The notes under the pieces: generated by a model
Seen by the model: only the letters and a program-made list of their open reading frames with translations
Database searches by the model: none
What the model was told of the DNA's origin: nothing
Position numbers and translations under genes: made by a program
Part shown: piece after piece, positions 1 through 14,600 of the stretch
How positions within the stretch are numbered: the stretch's first letter is position 1
Layout of the letters: each line of letters opens with the position of its first letter
Assembly (NCBI RefSeq): GCF_032854445.1
Contig: NC_088303.1
Span: 12,719,501-12,783,500 of the forward strand
DNA: 64,000 nucleotides
Source of the DNA: Liolophura sinensis
Lineage: Eukaryota; Mollusca; Polyplacophora; Chitonida; Chitonidae
Direction: 5' to 3'

Positions 1-329
1 ATAGTATGTCTCACCCCATACAAACTACATTATTATACATTAGCTCCAGATTACTGATTAATTCGTTAATTTCTAGGTCATATCTAATCGACGGAAATAC
101 GTGGAGTTGTAATGTAATATGGGATTCAGAGTCGTTAAGGCAATCTATAAACCATATACATGTGTTTCACCGTACTTAACCACAAATTTACCTGGCAGCA
201 GATTACCAGAGGTCATCCCGGCGTTACTATGGACGAGTTCTTGGTCCTACATTTGGTACGACTTACGTCGTGAACAGAAGAAGCTCCAAGACATTAGCAC
301 ACGGCTGCAGCAGAGCATGCTTAGGAAAG

Positions 330-708
330 ACGTCTGATATCTCACACAGCTTCAGCAGAGAGAAGACAGACACTTGATATCACACACATGCCTGCAGCAA
401 AGATGGACAACTGATATCACACACACACACGGCTTCAGCAGAGGGAAAACAGACACTTGATATCACATACACGCCTGCAGCAAAGACGGACGTCTGATAT
501 CACACATGGACGCCTGATATCACACACAGACGCCAGGTATCACACACACAGCTGCAACAAAGGGAAGACAAATACCTGATATCACACAAAGCTGCAGCAG
601 ATGCAGATGGACATTTGTTATTACACACACACACACAACTTTAGCATAGGAAAGTCTGACGTTTGACATCACACACAGCTGCAGCAGAGGGAAGACAGAC
701 ACCTGTTA

Positions 709-746
<38 letters not shown>

Positions 747-800
747 CTGCAGCAGAGGAAAGACGGGCGTTTGACATCACGCAAACACACATGGCTGCCG
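330..800. repeat. Minisatellite of ~45-50 bp units with (CA)n
   Basis: Degenerate units read roughly GCAGCAGAGGGAAGACAGAC followed by a TGATATCACACAC segment. A pure CA microsatellite of about 30 bases lies near 712-745. Confidence 0.85.
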
Positions 801-2336
801 CATACATGTTGCTTGGAGCAACATCTGCAGTACAATATACATACAGAATAAAAAATGCACACAATGAACTTCTATAGCAGAACTTGTGGGTAAATTGCTA
901 TAATGAAATAGAGAAAGAAAGTAGGAATCTAAAAATATTTCATAAAAAGTTAATCAAAATCATACAAAAATTTGTTGGGACACATCCATATCATGATTGA
1001 AAGAGGTTACATGTACCTTTCAATTCCATAACAAAATGACCTGATAATGTACAAGCAGTGGTGCTACATGGTGTAGCAGTGATGCCACACGGTGTCAATG
1101 AGCTGAGCACATATACTGTAGGACAAACCACACTGCATCATCACTGCTTCCTGGAGCATTTGTCATGCGCAAGCAAGTAGCAGGAAATTAAAATATACCG
1201 AATATCACTAATGTTGCAATTGTGATAAAGAATATACAAACCATACAACTGGTTGGTACTGTAATTCTTCAGCCTTTCTGCATGTTTGCAAGGTGTTTAT
1301 TCAAGCATATTCTGAAGGCATTTTTCTCTGCTGACTGATAAAATTTTACTTTGTGTAGCCCTGAAACTGGCCAATCCAACAAGTGTAATTTTGTCCTCAA
1401 AATCAAATTAAAAATGTGCAAAACTTGCACTGAAAGTTGCTCTTTCTTTTGTGAAAAGGTTGACGGATTTGGAGTAGTATCAAAACACATAAGGTGCTGA
1501 ATTTCTAGGCAGCAGAACACAGCCACGTGAATGAAACACAACAGAGATTATTTCAGAAGATTATTTCAGAAGATTAAGGGTACAGCGTATGAAAGAGCTA
1601 ACTAGCTTTCCATGTAGCCGGCTTCTTCTGCAGAAAGCCACCACATCACACGTTTACATGAACAAGTAGGTAGGATGTCTTATGTCAGTGCTAACTGGCT
1701 TTTATAAATGCTGGATCTGTATCCCAGTAACTTCACTCTGTAATAACAATTACCGTACAAGAACAAGTACGGTAAGTATAAACTTATACTTATAACTATA
1801 TTTATTTACGACTGAAACAAGCAAAACATGTCCACAAAAAAAAAACAAAAAAAAAACCCGACCATTTCTATACATGCAAAACGAGCACTTCAATAGATTT
1901 CATACATAAAGCATCAGAATAAACGAGTACGAGTACACTAAGCCATCTCTGCGAGGCAAACTTCATGTTTAAATCAGAACAAATTCCTGAGCCATAAAGT
2001 GACCAGAACTAGTTCGTCATGCAAAACAATTATTTCCATCAGCAGAGATGTTTGCTCTGGTTACAACCAATAACCCTATAAAGTATGGATAAAGAACCTT
2101 AAAAAAGGCAAACATCTAACAAAAATCTTTATAGCCATTATTTCAGAATTTCATAGGGATAAAGAACATGCTTTCATTTGTGGTAAAAAAAATACAGATA
2201 TTCTGAGTATAGAGATATAAATATAATGCAGGTGGGAAGTTTGGAGATTTGAGCCTTTCCTCTCATCTTGACTGCACAGTACATGTTCAGAATTGGAGAA
2301 TTATGTTCAGCGCCGTAAGGAAACTTCCATTTTAGG
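801..2336. other. No recognisable gene
   Basis: I see no exon, known protein motif or clear repeat array. There are A-rich runs near 1838-1860 and a short direct duplication near 1548-1576. Confidence 0.5.
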
Positions 2337-2870
2337 CACAAGGATTCTGTTAAAAATACCTGCTGATACACCAATAAAACAGCTGAACCAGGCAGACACA
2401 ATGTCCTGTACCTGTTGCCAAGCTGTACTCACCCACGCTGAAACAACTGAGAGTACTTATTAAGAACCAAGCAAAAACAATGTCCTGTACTCACCCATAC
2501 TGAAACAACTGAGAGTACTTATTAAGAACCAGGCTGAAACAATGTCCTGTACCTGTTGCCAATATGTATTCACCCATACTGAAACAACTGAGAGTACTTA
2601 TTAAGAACCAGAAAATACCTGCTGATACACCAATAAAACAGCTGAACCAGGCAGACACAATATCCTGTACCTGTTGCCAAGCTGTACTCACCCACGCTGA
2701 AACAACTGAGAGTACTTATTAAGAACCAAGCAGAAACAATGTCCTGTACCTGTTGCCAAGCTGTACTCACCAATACTGAAACAACTGAGAGTACATATTA
2801 AGAACCAGACAGAAACAATGTCCTGTACCTGTTGCCAAGCTGTACTCACTCACACTGAAAGAGCTGAGAG
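2337..2870. repeat. Minisatellite of ~80 bp units
   Basis: Five to six units carry TGTCCTGTACCTGTTGCCAA and later ACTGAAACAACTGAGAGTAC. A subset also carries a segment with ACCTGCTGATACACC, so the array is a higher-order mixture. Confidence 0.85.
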
Positions 2871-2879
2871 AAGAAGAAA

Positions 2880-5464
2880 GAAACAAACAGTACAGCAGTT
2901 TTCAGGTAAATGGTCCAGATAGAAACATATTCTCCTTATTTGCAGTAAGCTATACTAGTTCAGGTTAAAATGGCCATGTTTTTCACAAGTCTTCTTTTAG
3001 TTCACAAAGTCATGGGTTCTGATATTTTTTACCCACTTGGATTCATCCATATTTCACGTCATTATTACAGCGTAACATTACTTAATTCTAATGTCATACA
3101 CAATAGTAGCATGAAGTTTTACGAATCCATGACCAAAATACCACAATAAAGGAGACTGTGCAGGTCATCAGAGTGCTGTTCTCATTTGACAACAACACCT
3201 GAACACCTATTATTTCAACTCTGTGTCTGCATCATCATGCTAAGCCTTTCAGATTTGATCAATGTTATTATTTTAAAATACATTTTAGGATGACATTATC
3301 AAAATAGATAAAACTTTCTTGGAAATGATTTCTTGTCCTTTCAGAAATTTAGTAAAACATCTCAAGTTGAGATCACCTCTAAACAATATCTTGAATTCAT
3401 AGACAAATGGCTGTGTACAAAAACATCAAGGACCTGTTCAGGATTCAAAATTTGTAGGTTATTTCATATAAAATAAATCTTTTCTACTTCATTCACGCCA
3501 TGACAGTATGTACTTACTGTATATGTCATGAGCTAAATGCAACACATTTGACATCTGAATAATGCAATGAGGTAATCAGGTAAAATTCACAGAATGGCCA
3601 CATATACAATACTGATTATTTCCCTTTAATCCTAGGTAGAGAAAATAACCCTTGCACTAATTCCAAAGCCCTGTTTAGCGTTGAATTCTAGATTTATCTG
3701 CACATTATTCGATCTCGTGAAAAAAAACACTTTGATTACTATCCATAATAAAAAATATCCATTTATAGTTGGTAAGTTTAAGGAATCTAGTTTTAGAATG
3801 TATGAAACAGTCGTTGTAAATAGACTGACACAGCTTTAACATATGCTCAAAATGCATGCAACCTTACTAGTATAAAACAGAAACGCTTGGGGGTGTCACA
3901 TTACATGTACCACTTCAATATACAAAACACATTCTAATTTGGAGAAAAATTTACTGCTGCTGGATGTACTGAAAACTTATGTAAACAATCTGAGTGCCAT
4001 TATAAGTCTCATCTTTACCTTCTGAAGAGCTTTATATTCGGATAGAAGGAAACTACAGCATGGATATCCTGTCTTTATACAAACTCACAAAACTAGTACC
4101 TACATTGTACAAATACCTATTAGAAGTATTTTTTGGCAGCACTACAGTGAAAAATATCTACATATGACATATTATGGTGTCCTTTTCTATAACACATGTA
4201 CATCCTGAAAGTATTTAATCAGATATCATTTCATCTGCCTTATATGGACATGATGAATATATCACGTGATATCTCAGCAATGCCTTACAGTTCTTTCTCT
4301 TGTTGCTACAATACTGTCACCATGGAATACAGCTCAGCGCCACATGTACACAACCTACAAGTACCTGGTTGGAAGACATTCCATCAACATCTTACACAAC
4401 AATCTCAGTTTTCTCCTTTTCTGTAATCATGTGTAAATTGAATTCTGTACTCAAAATCAGTTTTCCATGGTGTTTACTGGACAGAGTGACTAAGACACCA
4501 TCTGATAAAGGAAAACAAAAACAATTATTATGACAATGTTATTTTCCCCTGTAAATTCAGTGATATGAAGTCTTATTGACACACATATCAATGAGAATCG
4601 ATCGCTAAATAGATGCTTTACAATTTGACTTTCATTTCATACATGATTTGGTGCAAATTTGAGTAAATGAAAAAAGAAGAATTGAACAATAAATTTAACC
4701 TTCAGTGTTCATGTGTACCGATATATACATTTCTTTGCACAAACTACACCACATTAAAGCCATAACCCATAATGTAAAGACTGCTGACAAAATTTGAAAT
4801 AAAAAATTCCTATCCATTTACATTGTCTGAAACAAACAACAAAACTAATATAGCCTAAAAATAGAAAGAGTCTTATTCCTAGGGTCTGCCCTTCACACAA
4901 ATTCAATATTTGCTCAGTTTACCAAAATCCAATGCACAGAAAAACACAACAAAATGTTTACCCATAACATACTCAAAAGAATACATACTGTTTATAGTTA
5001 ATAAAGTTTTAACAGTCTGAATAAAAATACTAAAAAAAAAAAACAAAAAAACACACTAACAAACAAATTCTAAATCAAATGGGGCAACTTTCACAAAACT
5101 CTGAACAGTGTATATCAAATTTTTGGTAACATTTTTCATAAGAGATGTGTTTTTGCTACACCTCTGCAATGAGTGAAGGAAAGTTACCCCAAAAATCATT
5201 TTAGAGTTTCGAGAAAGTCTAAACTTTAAATGTGATCAAGAATTTTGTCTTCTCCAAGACAAATTTTCCAGTGTATCAACCTTTAATATGCTCCTATCAC
5301 AAATCATTTTCCTGCACATCCTGAACTATCAGTCCTTTTTTAAAAATTTTACTAATACTTCCTTCTTTTCTGGCACCCTCTAAGCCTTTTGGATTAAATA
5401 TCCCCTGCTGTCAAAACTAAATATATTATTTCCAATATAAAAGATAAAAAGTTAAAATGAGCAG
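2880..5464 (-). other. 3' flank / probable 3' UTR of LPCAT
   Basis: This A+T-rich sequence has no recognisable coding region. It probably contains the LPCAT 3' UTR. The first minus-strand poly(A)-signal-like hexamer is ATTAAA at 5282-5287, about 180 nt past the stop. I found no canonical AATAAA close by, so the transcript end is uncertain. Confidence 0.4.
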
Positions 5465-5607
5465 TTATTCAGCCTTGTTGAGTGGCTGGTCATGGCCATG
5501 TTCTCCGCCTGGATGGCCGTTCTGTTTACTGGAATCAGACATTTCACGATACGTCACAAACAGCTTGGCATATTCTGGCTTCTTTTCTGCACAGGCTTGA
5601 AACTCAT
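5465..5607 (-). CDS. LPCAT: LPCAT last coding exon
   Basis: The acceptor is TTCATTTCAG. The exon encodes [D]EFQACAEKKPEYAKLFVTY and then a hydrophilic tail rich in Ser, Gly and His ending PLNKAE before TAA. The HPEYAK-like block matches the C-terminus of LPCAT2. No KK-X-X C-terminus is present. Confidence 0.93.
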
Positions 5608-8600
5608 CTGAAATGAAGCAAACAAACAAAATCAGGGTCATATTTAATTTGGGTGCAGCTTCAGTTTCATAATTTTTATGCTAATATTTATATGTAAGGC
5701 GCAGATGTTACCCACGTAACTTAACCATCTGATCTAAGAGAAGCTGCGTGAGCACTGACTGATTGATTGAGTGACTGATTTTTTATACACCACCATGAAA
5801 TGTAGATTACAATCATGATTAAATACACTACTGCCAGTGTAAAAACTCTGAGTGAGCTTGTTCTATCCTGTAACAATGAAAACAGATATACTTGAATAGC
5901 AAAAACTAGTAGATGTGATATATAATAGTAGACACAGACAGTAGTAAATTTTTCATCAAATAAAATAATGTGTCATGGTAATGTAATAGCGTATGTGCAA
6001 CATATCGACCACGAAGGAACTAAATTTCCAATACATATATTTTTTTGGCATCAGATTTAAATACGTGTTGAGAGGTTAGACGAACTAGCCACAGGTTTGT
6101 TGGTAATTTATTCCATTCCTGTGAGCATGATATATATATATATATATAGTACATAATAAGATAAGTGACTTCGATACATCGGCCTACGAAATCTATAGGT
6201 CGACCTCTGGTATTATACTGATGGGTGTGATTTATTTTGGTCAAATAAATGGGAAACTCGGAGGGATACATTCTTGATGATAAAAGAAGTTACGTGACTG
6301 TAATAAAGTTGAATATAGAATGAAGTCAGTAAGTGGTAGAATTTGAAAATGGTGGAAAAGAGGTGCAGTGTGTTCATGCCTTTTGGATAGAGTAAAGGTG
6401 CAAATTCCTTGTTCTTGCAACAGCTGGACTGGTTTGAGATGAGAGATGTAAGTGTTAAACCATATGACATTTCCACAGGAAACAAGGGGAGATAACTGAG
6501 TAATAGCGGATAAGGAGGGTTTTCTTATTTATGGCATTTTTTATATGGTTAAGTGTACCTATATTACGGAATACTTTTGCACAGATAAAATTGATATGTG
6601 TTTTCCAATTCAGGTTATCTTAAAAAAAAAAATTTTTTAAGTTTAAATTTCTAAACTTTTTCTTGGTTAAAACTGGTAATGCATCTGTGTTTTCTTAGTT
6701 AAAAGATAGAATAAACCTATATTTTTTTATGCTAATGTTTAAAGACAGACGATTTGCACAAAGCCAAGTCCTGAGTTTCTCCAGTTCGAGACATTGTGTT
6801 TATGGCGGTTGTATTGTCGTTTGAGGAGAGAATTGCGCTAGTGTTAACGGCAAAGAGAATGAGATGAAGAAAGTTAGTCGTTCCTGATACGTCATTTATG
6901 TACAAAAGAAAGAGGAGAGGTCCAAGAATGGAACCCTGTGGTACACCAAATGTTATTATTTATTTATTTATTTGATTGCTGTTTTACGCCGTACTCAAGA
7001 ATATTTCACTTATATGACGGCAGCCAGCATTATAGTGGGAGGAAACCGGGCAGAGCCCGGGGGAAACCAACGACCATCCACAGGTTGCTGGCAGACCTTC
7101 CTATGTACGGCCGGAGAGGAAGCCAGCATGAGCTGGACTTGAACTCACAGCGACGACAATGGTGAGAGACTCCTGTGTCATTACGCTGTGCTAGTGCGCT
7201 AACCAACTGAGGCACGGAGGCCCCCACACCACATGTTAAAATCTTAGTTCAGAGAGTGTATTATTAAATGATACACAATGGAATCTGTTTGATAAGTATT
7301 TATGTGTTATGTTCATTAAATATGTTTACGATTAGTTTTGCCTGATACTTGTATGTCTGTATTACTGATATTGCAGGATGAGAGTAGGTGTGAAGAAGAG
7401 GGTTTATTTATTTATTCATCTATTGTTTTTCAGGTACTTTTTATGGCTTGATTATATCTTTCCTGGCAAAATGTAACATAGTATGCAGTTTATTTCTGTA
7501 GACCCTATATCTTCTGCAAATATCATTGTCATTGTGTTTTAGTTGGAGTCTGTATAACCTATTCTTTTCAAAAACAGAGTATAAAAGATCATGGGAAACC
7601 CAAAGCCTGATAACGCTGTAACTGGAAAGCGGCTTTCATAAACAGATTCGAATTAAGCTATGAATGCATCCACTGTAACATTTGCCTCGAGTTTCATTGT
7701 AAACAAAATCCCAGTTTGTTTGTTGAACAGATTCCCTTTTCCAGTACGGTAGTTAATTTACGATACTGTATAGTTTCTTGTGTAGGCTGTTTCTCGTGTT
7801 CAAGTTTACTGACGTGGAATACAGGAAACTGGTCAGTGATGTCAGTACGAAGAGTTCCAGAGATTAGAAAATTGCTATGGAAGTTCGTGAAAATATCATC
7901 AAGTAGTGTGGCAGTGCCGCGACTGAACCCTTGTTAGCTTATGAATCTGGGAAAAAAAAGTCTTAATAGTCTTAATAAAAACTTTGGATGGGTGGAGATG
8001 ATAAATACTAGATACTTACGGGATATCTATAAAACTACATATAAAAAAAGAATAAACCCACATACATATGAATATGTACTCACATACAGGAATATCTATA
8101 ATATTTCACAATTTCCCACAAGTTTGGTCTAAGAAAACTTAATCAAGTTTCAGATGCAACAGAAATAAATAAACTGGGATAAAAATGGATTTTACAACCG
8201 GCTTTACCCTTTGCATAGGTGACAGGGATGAACATTTAGTCTTTAATACCAGATAAAGGGAGACAATTAACAAATTAGCTGAGAAGTTTTAATCCGTGCT
8301 TTACAGGCTCATCGGTTTGAGACTTCTGAATGATGTTCTAGAATAATGGTGGTGAAAGTATTTACATAGAAATTTGTAGTTAAATTTGCAAGTAAGTAAT
8401 TCTAGCTACGTCTTGTATTATGTTGATATTGTGAAGATTTAAGAGAAGAAAGATACAGTTTATGATAGGTTATCTCCAATACACTGTCACATGTGCATGG
8501 TAACATACGCGTATCTCCTCAACTGAGCATTCATTATCGGCTAATAGGAAGAAGCAGTAGTTGTTTGTGAGAAGTAATTTGAAGTAAGTTGACTAGCTGT

Positions 8601-11600
8601 CACTGTTTACTCTTTGTACATCTGCCAAGGGCCAATACTACTCCCTGGCCTAGTTTCCAAGACAAGATTTGTATCTAGTACTCATATCCGATTTCGTCTG
8701 TTCTGGGATGTTCGAATGCCATGGGCTCTAGTGGCTACTTTGCTGTGTTTCTGTTTTAGTTGAGGAGCAAGATCTGTACGTTCAGCCATCTTTTCAGCTT
8801 TAAGGGTGGCACTAGATTTCAGGATGCGATCTTTGTCCTTTGCATGAACTAACTTCATAATGATGGCTGGGGGATTGCTGTTTCGCGTAATGGTAAAATG
8901 GAGTGGTGTGGGAAGACGAACGTTAAAGATCAGAAAAGAGTCAGCGCATTCTTTATCCAAGTTGATGTCTTTTTTTTACAGAAATCTTCTTCTTAGAACA
9001 GGGGGTTATATTTTCTTCTGTGATTTTCCATTCTAGTAAGTTGTTTTCCATGATCAGAAAAATAAGCCTTCATCCTAACCTCTGACTCAGACACAGACTA
9101 TTTCAAGGATTTGACCTTTTGATCAGCAGGGAGAACCCTTGATTCAAGAGCTCGGCCAATGAACTCACATCATCAATATCAAGTTTAATTCATTCAATAT
9201 CTCTTTCCTTGAGGGATAGCTTATCCAGTCTGGTCCATTCCCAGTATTAGGTTCTTAATGTTGATGTTAGTGACCAGAATGCTTGCCTGATCGATTTCTG
9301 GTGCTGGTGCTCTTTTTGTTGCAGATGCTGTTGTTGTTGCAATCGGGTCATTGCCGGGTTCATATTGATCATTAGCCACCTGTGCTTTATTTCTGCTATC
9401 GTCATGGTTTGTAGTGTAGCCTCGTGCGCCTGTTTGACCAGTAGATGTGTTGCCATGTCACTCACCCCAGGAGCCATATTATAACGGTACAAGACTACGG
9501 TAAGCTTTTATAACACCTTCGCTCCGTCCGGCATCTTTCACTGAGTTTGTATAAATGTTATTTTATACTCTCCTGTATATACATCCATACGGCTGTGTAA
9601 TGATGTGATTTAGATTAAAGAATTAGAAACTGGAGCAAGTTTGAGAGAATCTTCTCATTCGTAGAATTATTGTGAGCAATTTTTGGCAACTCTGATTTTT
9701 TGTGTTGTATACACCCATTAACTTTGTACAGAATGATTTTCTTCAGAATGTAAATGTGCATCGATATCTGTATCTGTATTACCTGTGATTTCCAATCCTA
9801 CTGACCATGTGTGATCCTGCCACCCTCATCTGTATCTGTATTACCTGTGATCTACAGTCCTACTCACCATGTGTGATCCTGCCACCCTCATCTGCATCTG
9901 GATTACCTGTGATCTACAGTCCTACTCACCATGTGTGATCCTCCCACCCTCATCTGTATCTGTATTACCTGTGATCTCCAATCCTGCTCACCATGTGTGA
10001 TCCTGCCACCCTCATCTGTATCTGTATTACCTGTGATCTCCAATCCTACTCACCATGTGTGATCCTGCCACCCTCATCTGTATCTGTATTACCTGTGATC
10101 TCCAATCCTACTGACCATGTGTGATCCTGCCACCCTCATCTGTATCTGTATTACCTGTGATCTCCAGTCCTACTGACCATGTGTGATCCTGCCACCCTCA
10201 TCTGTATCTGTATTACCTGTGATCTGCAATCCTACTCACCATGTGTGATCCTGCCACCCTCATCTGTATTACCTGTGATCTCCAATCCTACTCACCATGT
10301 GTGATCCTGCCACCCTCATCTGTATCTGTATTACCTGTGATCTCCAATCCTACTCACCATGTGTGATCCTGCCACCCTCATCTGTATCTGTATTACCACC
10401 CTCATCTGTATCTGTATTACCTGTGATCTCCAATCCTACTCACCATGTGTGATCCTGCCACCCTCATCTGTATCTGGATTACCTGTGATCTCCAATCCTA
10501 CTCACCATGTGTGATCCTGCCACCCTCAACTGTATCTGGATTACCTGTGATCTCCAATCCTACTCACCATGTGTGATCCTGCCACCCTCATCTGCATCTG
10601 GATTACCTGTGATCTACAGTCCTACTCACCATGTGTGATCCTGCCACCCTCATCTGTATCTGTATTACCTGTGATCTCCAATCCTACTCACCATGTGTGA
10701 TCCTGCCACCCTCATCTGTATCTGTATTACCTGTGATCTCCAATCCTACTCACCATGTGTGATCCTGCCACCCTCAACTGTATCTGGATTACCTGTGATC
10801 TACAGTCCTACTCACCATGTGTGATCCTCCCACCCTCATCTGTATCTGTATTACCTGTGATCTCCAGTCCTACTGACCATGTGTGATCCTGCCACCCTCA
10901 TCTGTATCTGTATTACCTGTGATCTCCAATCCTACTCACCATGTGTGATCCTGCCATCCTCATCTGTATCTGGATTACCTGTGATCTCCAATCCTACTCA
11001 CCATGTGTGATCCTGCCACCCTCATCTGTATCTGTATTACCTGTGATCTCCAATCCTACTCACCATGTGTGATCCTGCCACCCTCAACTGTATCTGTATT
11101 ACCTGTGATCTCCAATCCTACTCACCATGTGTGATCCTGCCACCCTCATCTGTATCTGGATTACCTGTGATCTACAGTCCTACTCACCATGTGTGATCCT
11201 GCCACCCTCATCTGTATCTGGATTACCTGTGATCTCCAATCCTACTCACCATGTGTGATCCTGCCACCCTCATCTGCATCTGGATTACCTGTGATCTACA
11301 GTCCTACTCACCATGTGTGATCCTGCCACCCTCATCTGTATCTGTATTACCTGTGATTTCCAATCCTACTCACCATGTGTGATCCTGCCACCCTCATCTG
11401 TATCTGTATTACCTGTGATCTACAGTTCTACTCACCATGTGTGATCCTGCCACCCTCATCTGCATCTGGATTACCTGTGATCTACAGTCCTACTCACCAT
11501 GTGTGATCCTGCCACCCTCATCTGTATCTGTATTACCTGTGATCTCCAATCCTACTGACCATGTGTGATCCTGCCACCCTCATCTGTATCTGTATTACCT

Positions 11601-14600
11601 GTGATCTCCAGTCCTACTGACCATGTGTTATCCTGCCACCCTCATCTGTATCTGTATTACCTGTGATCTCCAATCCTACTCACCATGTGTGATCCTGCCA
11701 CCCTCATCTGTATCTGTATTACCTGTGATCTACAGTCCTACTCACCATGTGTGATCCTGCCACCCTCATCTGCATCTGGATTACCTGTGATCTACAGTCC
11801 TACTCACCATGTGTGATCCTGCCACCCTCATCTGTATCTGGATTACCTGTGATCTACAGTCCTACTCACCATGTGTGATCCTGCCACCCTCATCTGCATC
11901 TGGATTACCTGTGATCTACAGTCCTACTCACCATGTGTGATCCTGCCACCCTCATCTGTATCTGTATTACCTGTGATCTCCAATCCTACTCACCATGTGT
12001 GATCCTGCCACCCTCATCTGTATCTGTATTACCTGTGATCTACAGTCCTACTCACCATGTGTGATCCTGCCACCCTCATCTGTATCTGTATTACCTGTGA
12101 TCTACAGTCCTACTCACCATGTGTGATCCTGCCACCCTCATCTGTATCTGTATTTCTTGTGATCTCCAGTCCTACTCACCATATGTGATCTTGCCATCCT
12201 CATCAGCGTCCACTTCCTTGAACAGCTCATGAGTATCTATATCGTTCATCCCAAATGCATTTAGTAAAATCTGTGACAGTTCCTCCTCTGAGATATATCC
12301 CTTCCCATCAGAATCAAAAAGCTGCCAACAGTCAGAGGATACATGTATTTCATGGTGTTCTTGTGATACATGTAAGACATCACTGTTTCTCTTAAATACA
12401 ACTTCAAAGTGATCAGTCACATTAGTTGAACTAGGACTTCTGTATTTGTCTCCATTTAAATTATCTTTATTTCCCTGGCCTGAATTTTCTCTTTCTTAAC
12501 AAGGGAAAAATGCCATCACATCATATAATATGTTGTATAAAGCCAAGCTTATAAACTTAACAGTGACTGGCAAGGTTTGGTGGTGAGTGTAGGTGAGTGA
12601 CTGTGTGGTGGTGAGTGGATGTGTGGTGGAGGCAGCTGTGTGGTGATGAGTGGCTGTGTGGTGGTGAGTGGCTGTGTGGTGGTGGGCAGTTTTGTGGTGA
12701 TGAGTGACTGTGAGTGGTGGTGAGTGAGTGGTGGTGAGTGGCTGTGTGGTGGTGGGCAGCTGTGTGGTGATGAGTGACTGGGTGGTGGTGATGAATGACT
12801 GTGTGGTGGTCACGAGTGGTGATGAGTGACTGTGTGCTGGTGATGAGTGACTGTGTGGTGGTGGTGAGTGACTGTGGTGGTGAGCAGCTGTGTGGTGGTG
12901 GTGGTGAGTGACTGTGGTGGTGGTGAGTAGCTGTGTGGTGGTGAGTGACTGTGAGTGGCTGTGTGGTGGTGGTGAGTGACTACATGGTGGTGGTGAGTGG
13001 CTGAATGGTGGTGAGTCACACTGGGTTGTGGTGAGTGGCTGTGCTGTGAGTGGCGGTGAATGGAGGTACATGTAAGTGGTGGTGGGTGACAGAGATGTGT
13101 TGAGTAACAATAGGTGGTGGTAAGTGACACTGAGTGATGGTGAGCGGCAATGGGCGGGGGTGAATAACAGAGTGTGATGGTGTGTGACAATCAGTAGTGG
13201 TGAGTGCCAGTGTGACAGTGGTGGTGAGTGGCAATGAGTATTGGTGAGTGTAGGTCTAGCAGTGTCTCACCGTGAAGGCTAGCTGTATTGTCTCTTCAGT
13301 AGCTGCTGGTCCTGACACCAATGACAAGCCAATCACATATTCTCTGAAATCTATATAGCCTGAGCCAGCCTGAAACAGAAAGATCAAACACAGATAGAAC
13401 ATACAAAACAACCTACAAGACAGAACATACACAACCTACAAGCTACCATGTAGGAAAACAACAGCAGTTGCTTCTGAGCTTGTAAGTAATGTTTATTTGC
13501 TTGCGTAGATATCAGGATTAAAGTTTATCAGTTCAAAACTTGCCGAGCTATCTGACATCCAAGAGAAACTAATCTGATTTTTTTAACTGCATAAAGCAAG
13601 CCGTATGAAGCTGAATTGGCACTTTGGTTCATAAAAAGGTGTATAATGTATCAGATTAGTAAATGCTTGGCAATTACCTGCCCTCCAATACAAATCTCCA
13701 AAACTACAAAATCATAGTTTTCAGACAATTTACCTGCTATGACATAAAAAAATTCCTGATATGATGTGATATATGAAAGTAATTATGGAAAGAGGCAAAA
13801 GAAGAAATGATAAAAATATATTAATTCTCTACTGTCATGACTGTCCTCTGAAATTGGCCATGCTTTAATATGATATTAAATCTTTAACTTACTCTGTCAT
13901 AAAGCTGGAAAACTGTACGCAAGGGGTCAGAAACCGGCAGGCGTAAATACTTGGCAAATTCCTCAATTGTAACACGACCTGGCTTTCCACGACAGATCTT
14001 ACAAAATCTGTCAAACATTTCTTTAATGGTGTCGAAATCTAACCTGCATAGAGTTGAAACAGAGAAAACAATAATCTAAATTAGATAAGACAAATTTAAA
14101 CTGGTTTAACAACAATCAAGGCTATTAACATCATGTTTTGACACCTTGGCGAGTGCCGTTCAGTCTGAGATGCACTGTTATTACCAAGGCAACACTCCGA
14201 CTGGGGATTCTCCTCTGTTCCCTGATTAAACTGTCTTGAATGGCCAGTAATAATGTTACTATCTCAGTCACAAAAGGTCACTCTACAGACACAGTTAGCT
14301 TAACAAAGCATACACTTTGTGATCTGAAGTGGAATGTATAAACGCAATACCTTGTTGTTCATTAATCAAAATGGAGAAAAGCTCTGCTCATTAAATATTA
14401 TCTCCCTTTGTTTGGTAGTAAAAAAACCTGGTTACAACGCAGAAGTGACTAGCCTACATATTGGTTTACTGCGCTGAATTGAGAGATCGCTGCAAAATCC
14501 ATCCAAATTCAGTAAAGCCTTGTCCATCAGGAGGGTTATTTCTGTATCTCACTGTAAAAGCAATGCCTCAATCAAATAGCAATGTCCCACTAAAAGGCAA

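Noticed and set aside
12496-13234. His/Thr-rich minus-strand ORFs
   Set aside because: Reverse reading of the GTGGTGAGTG array in an LPCAT intron.
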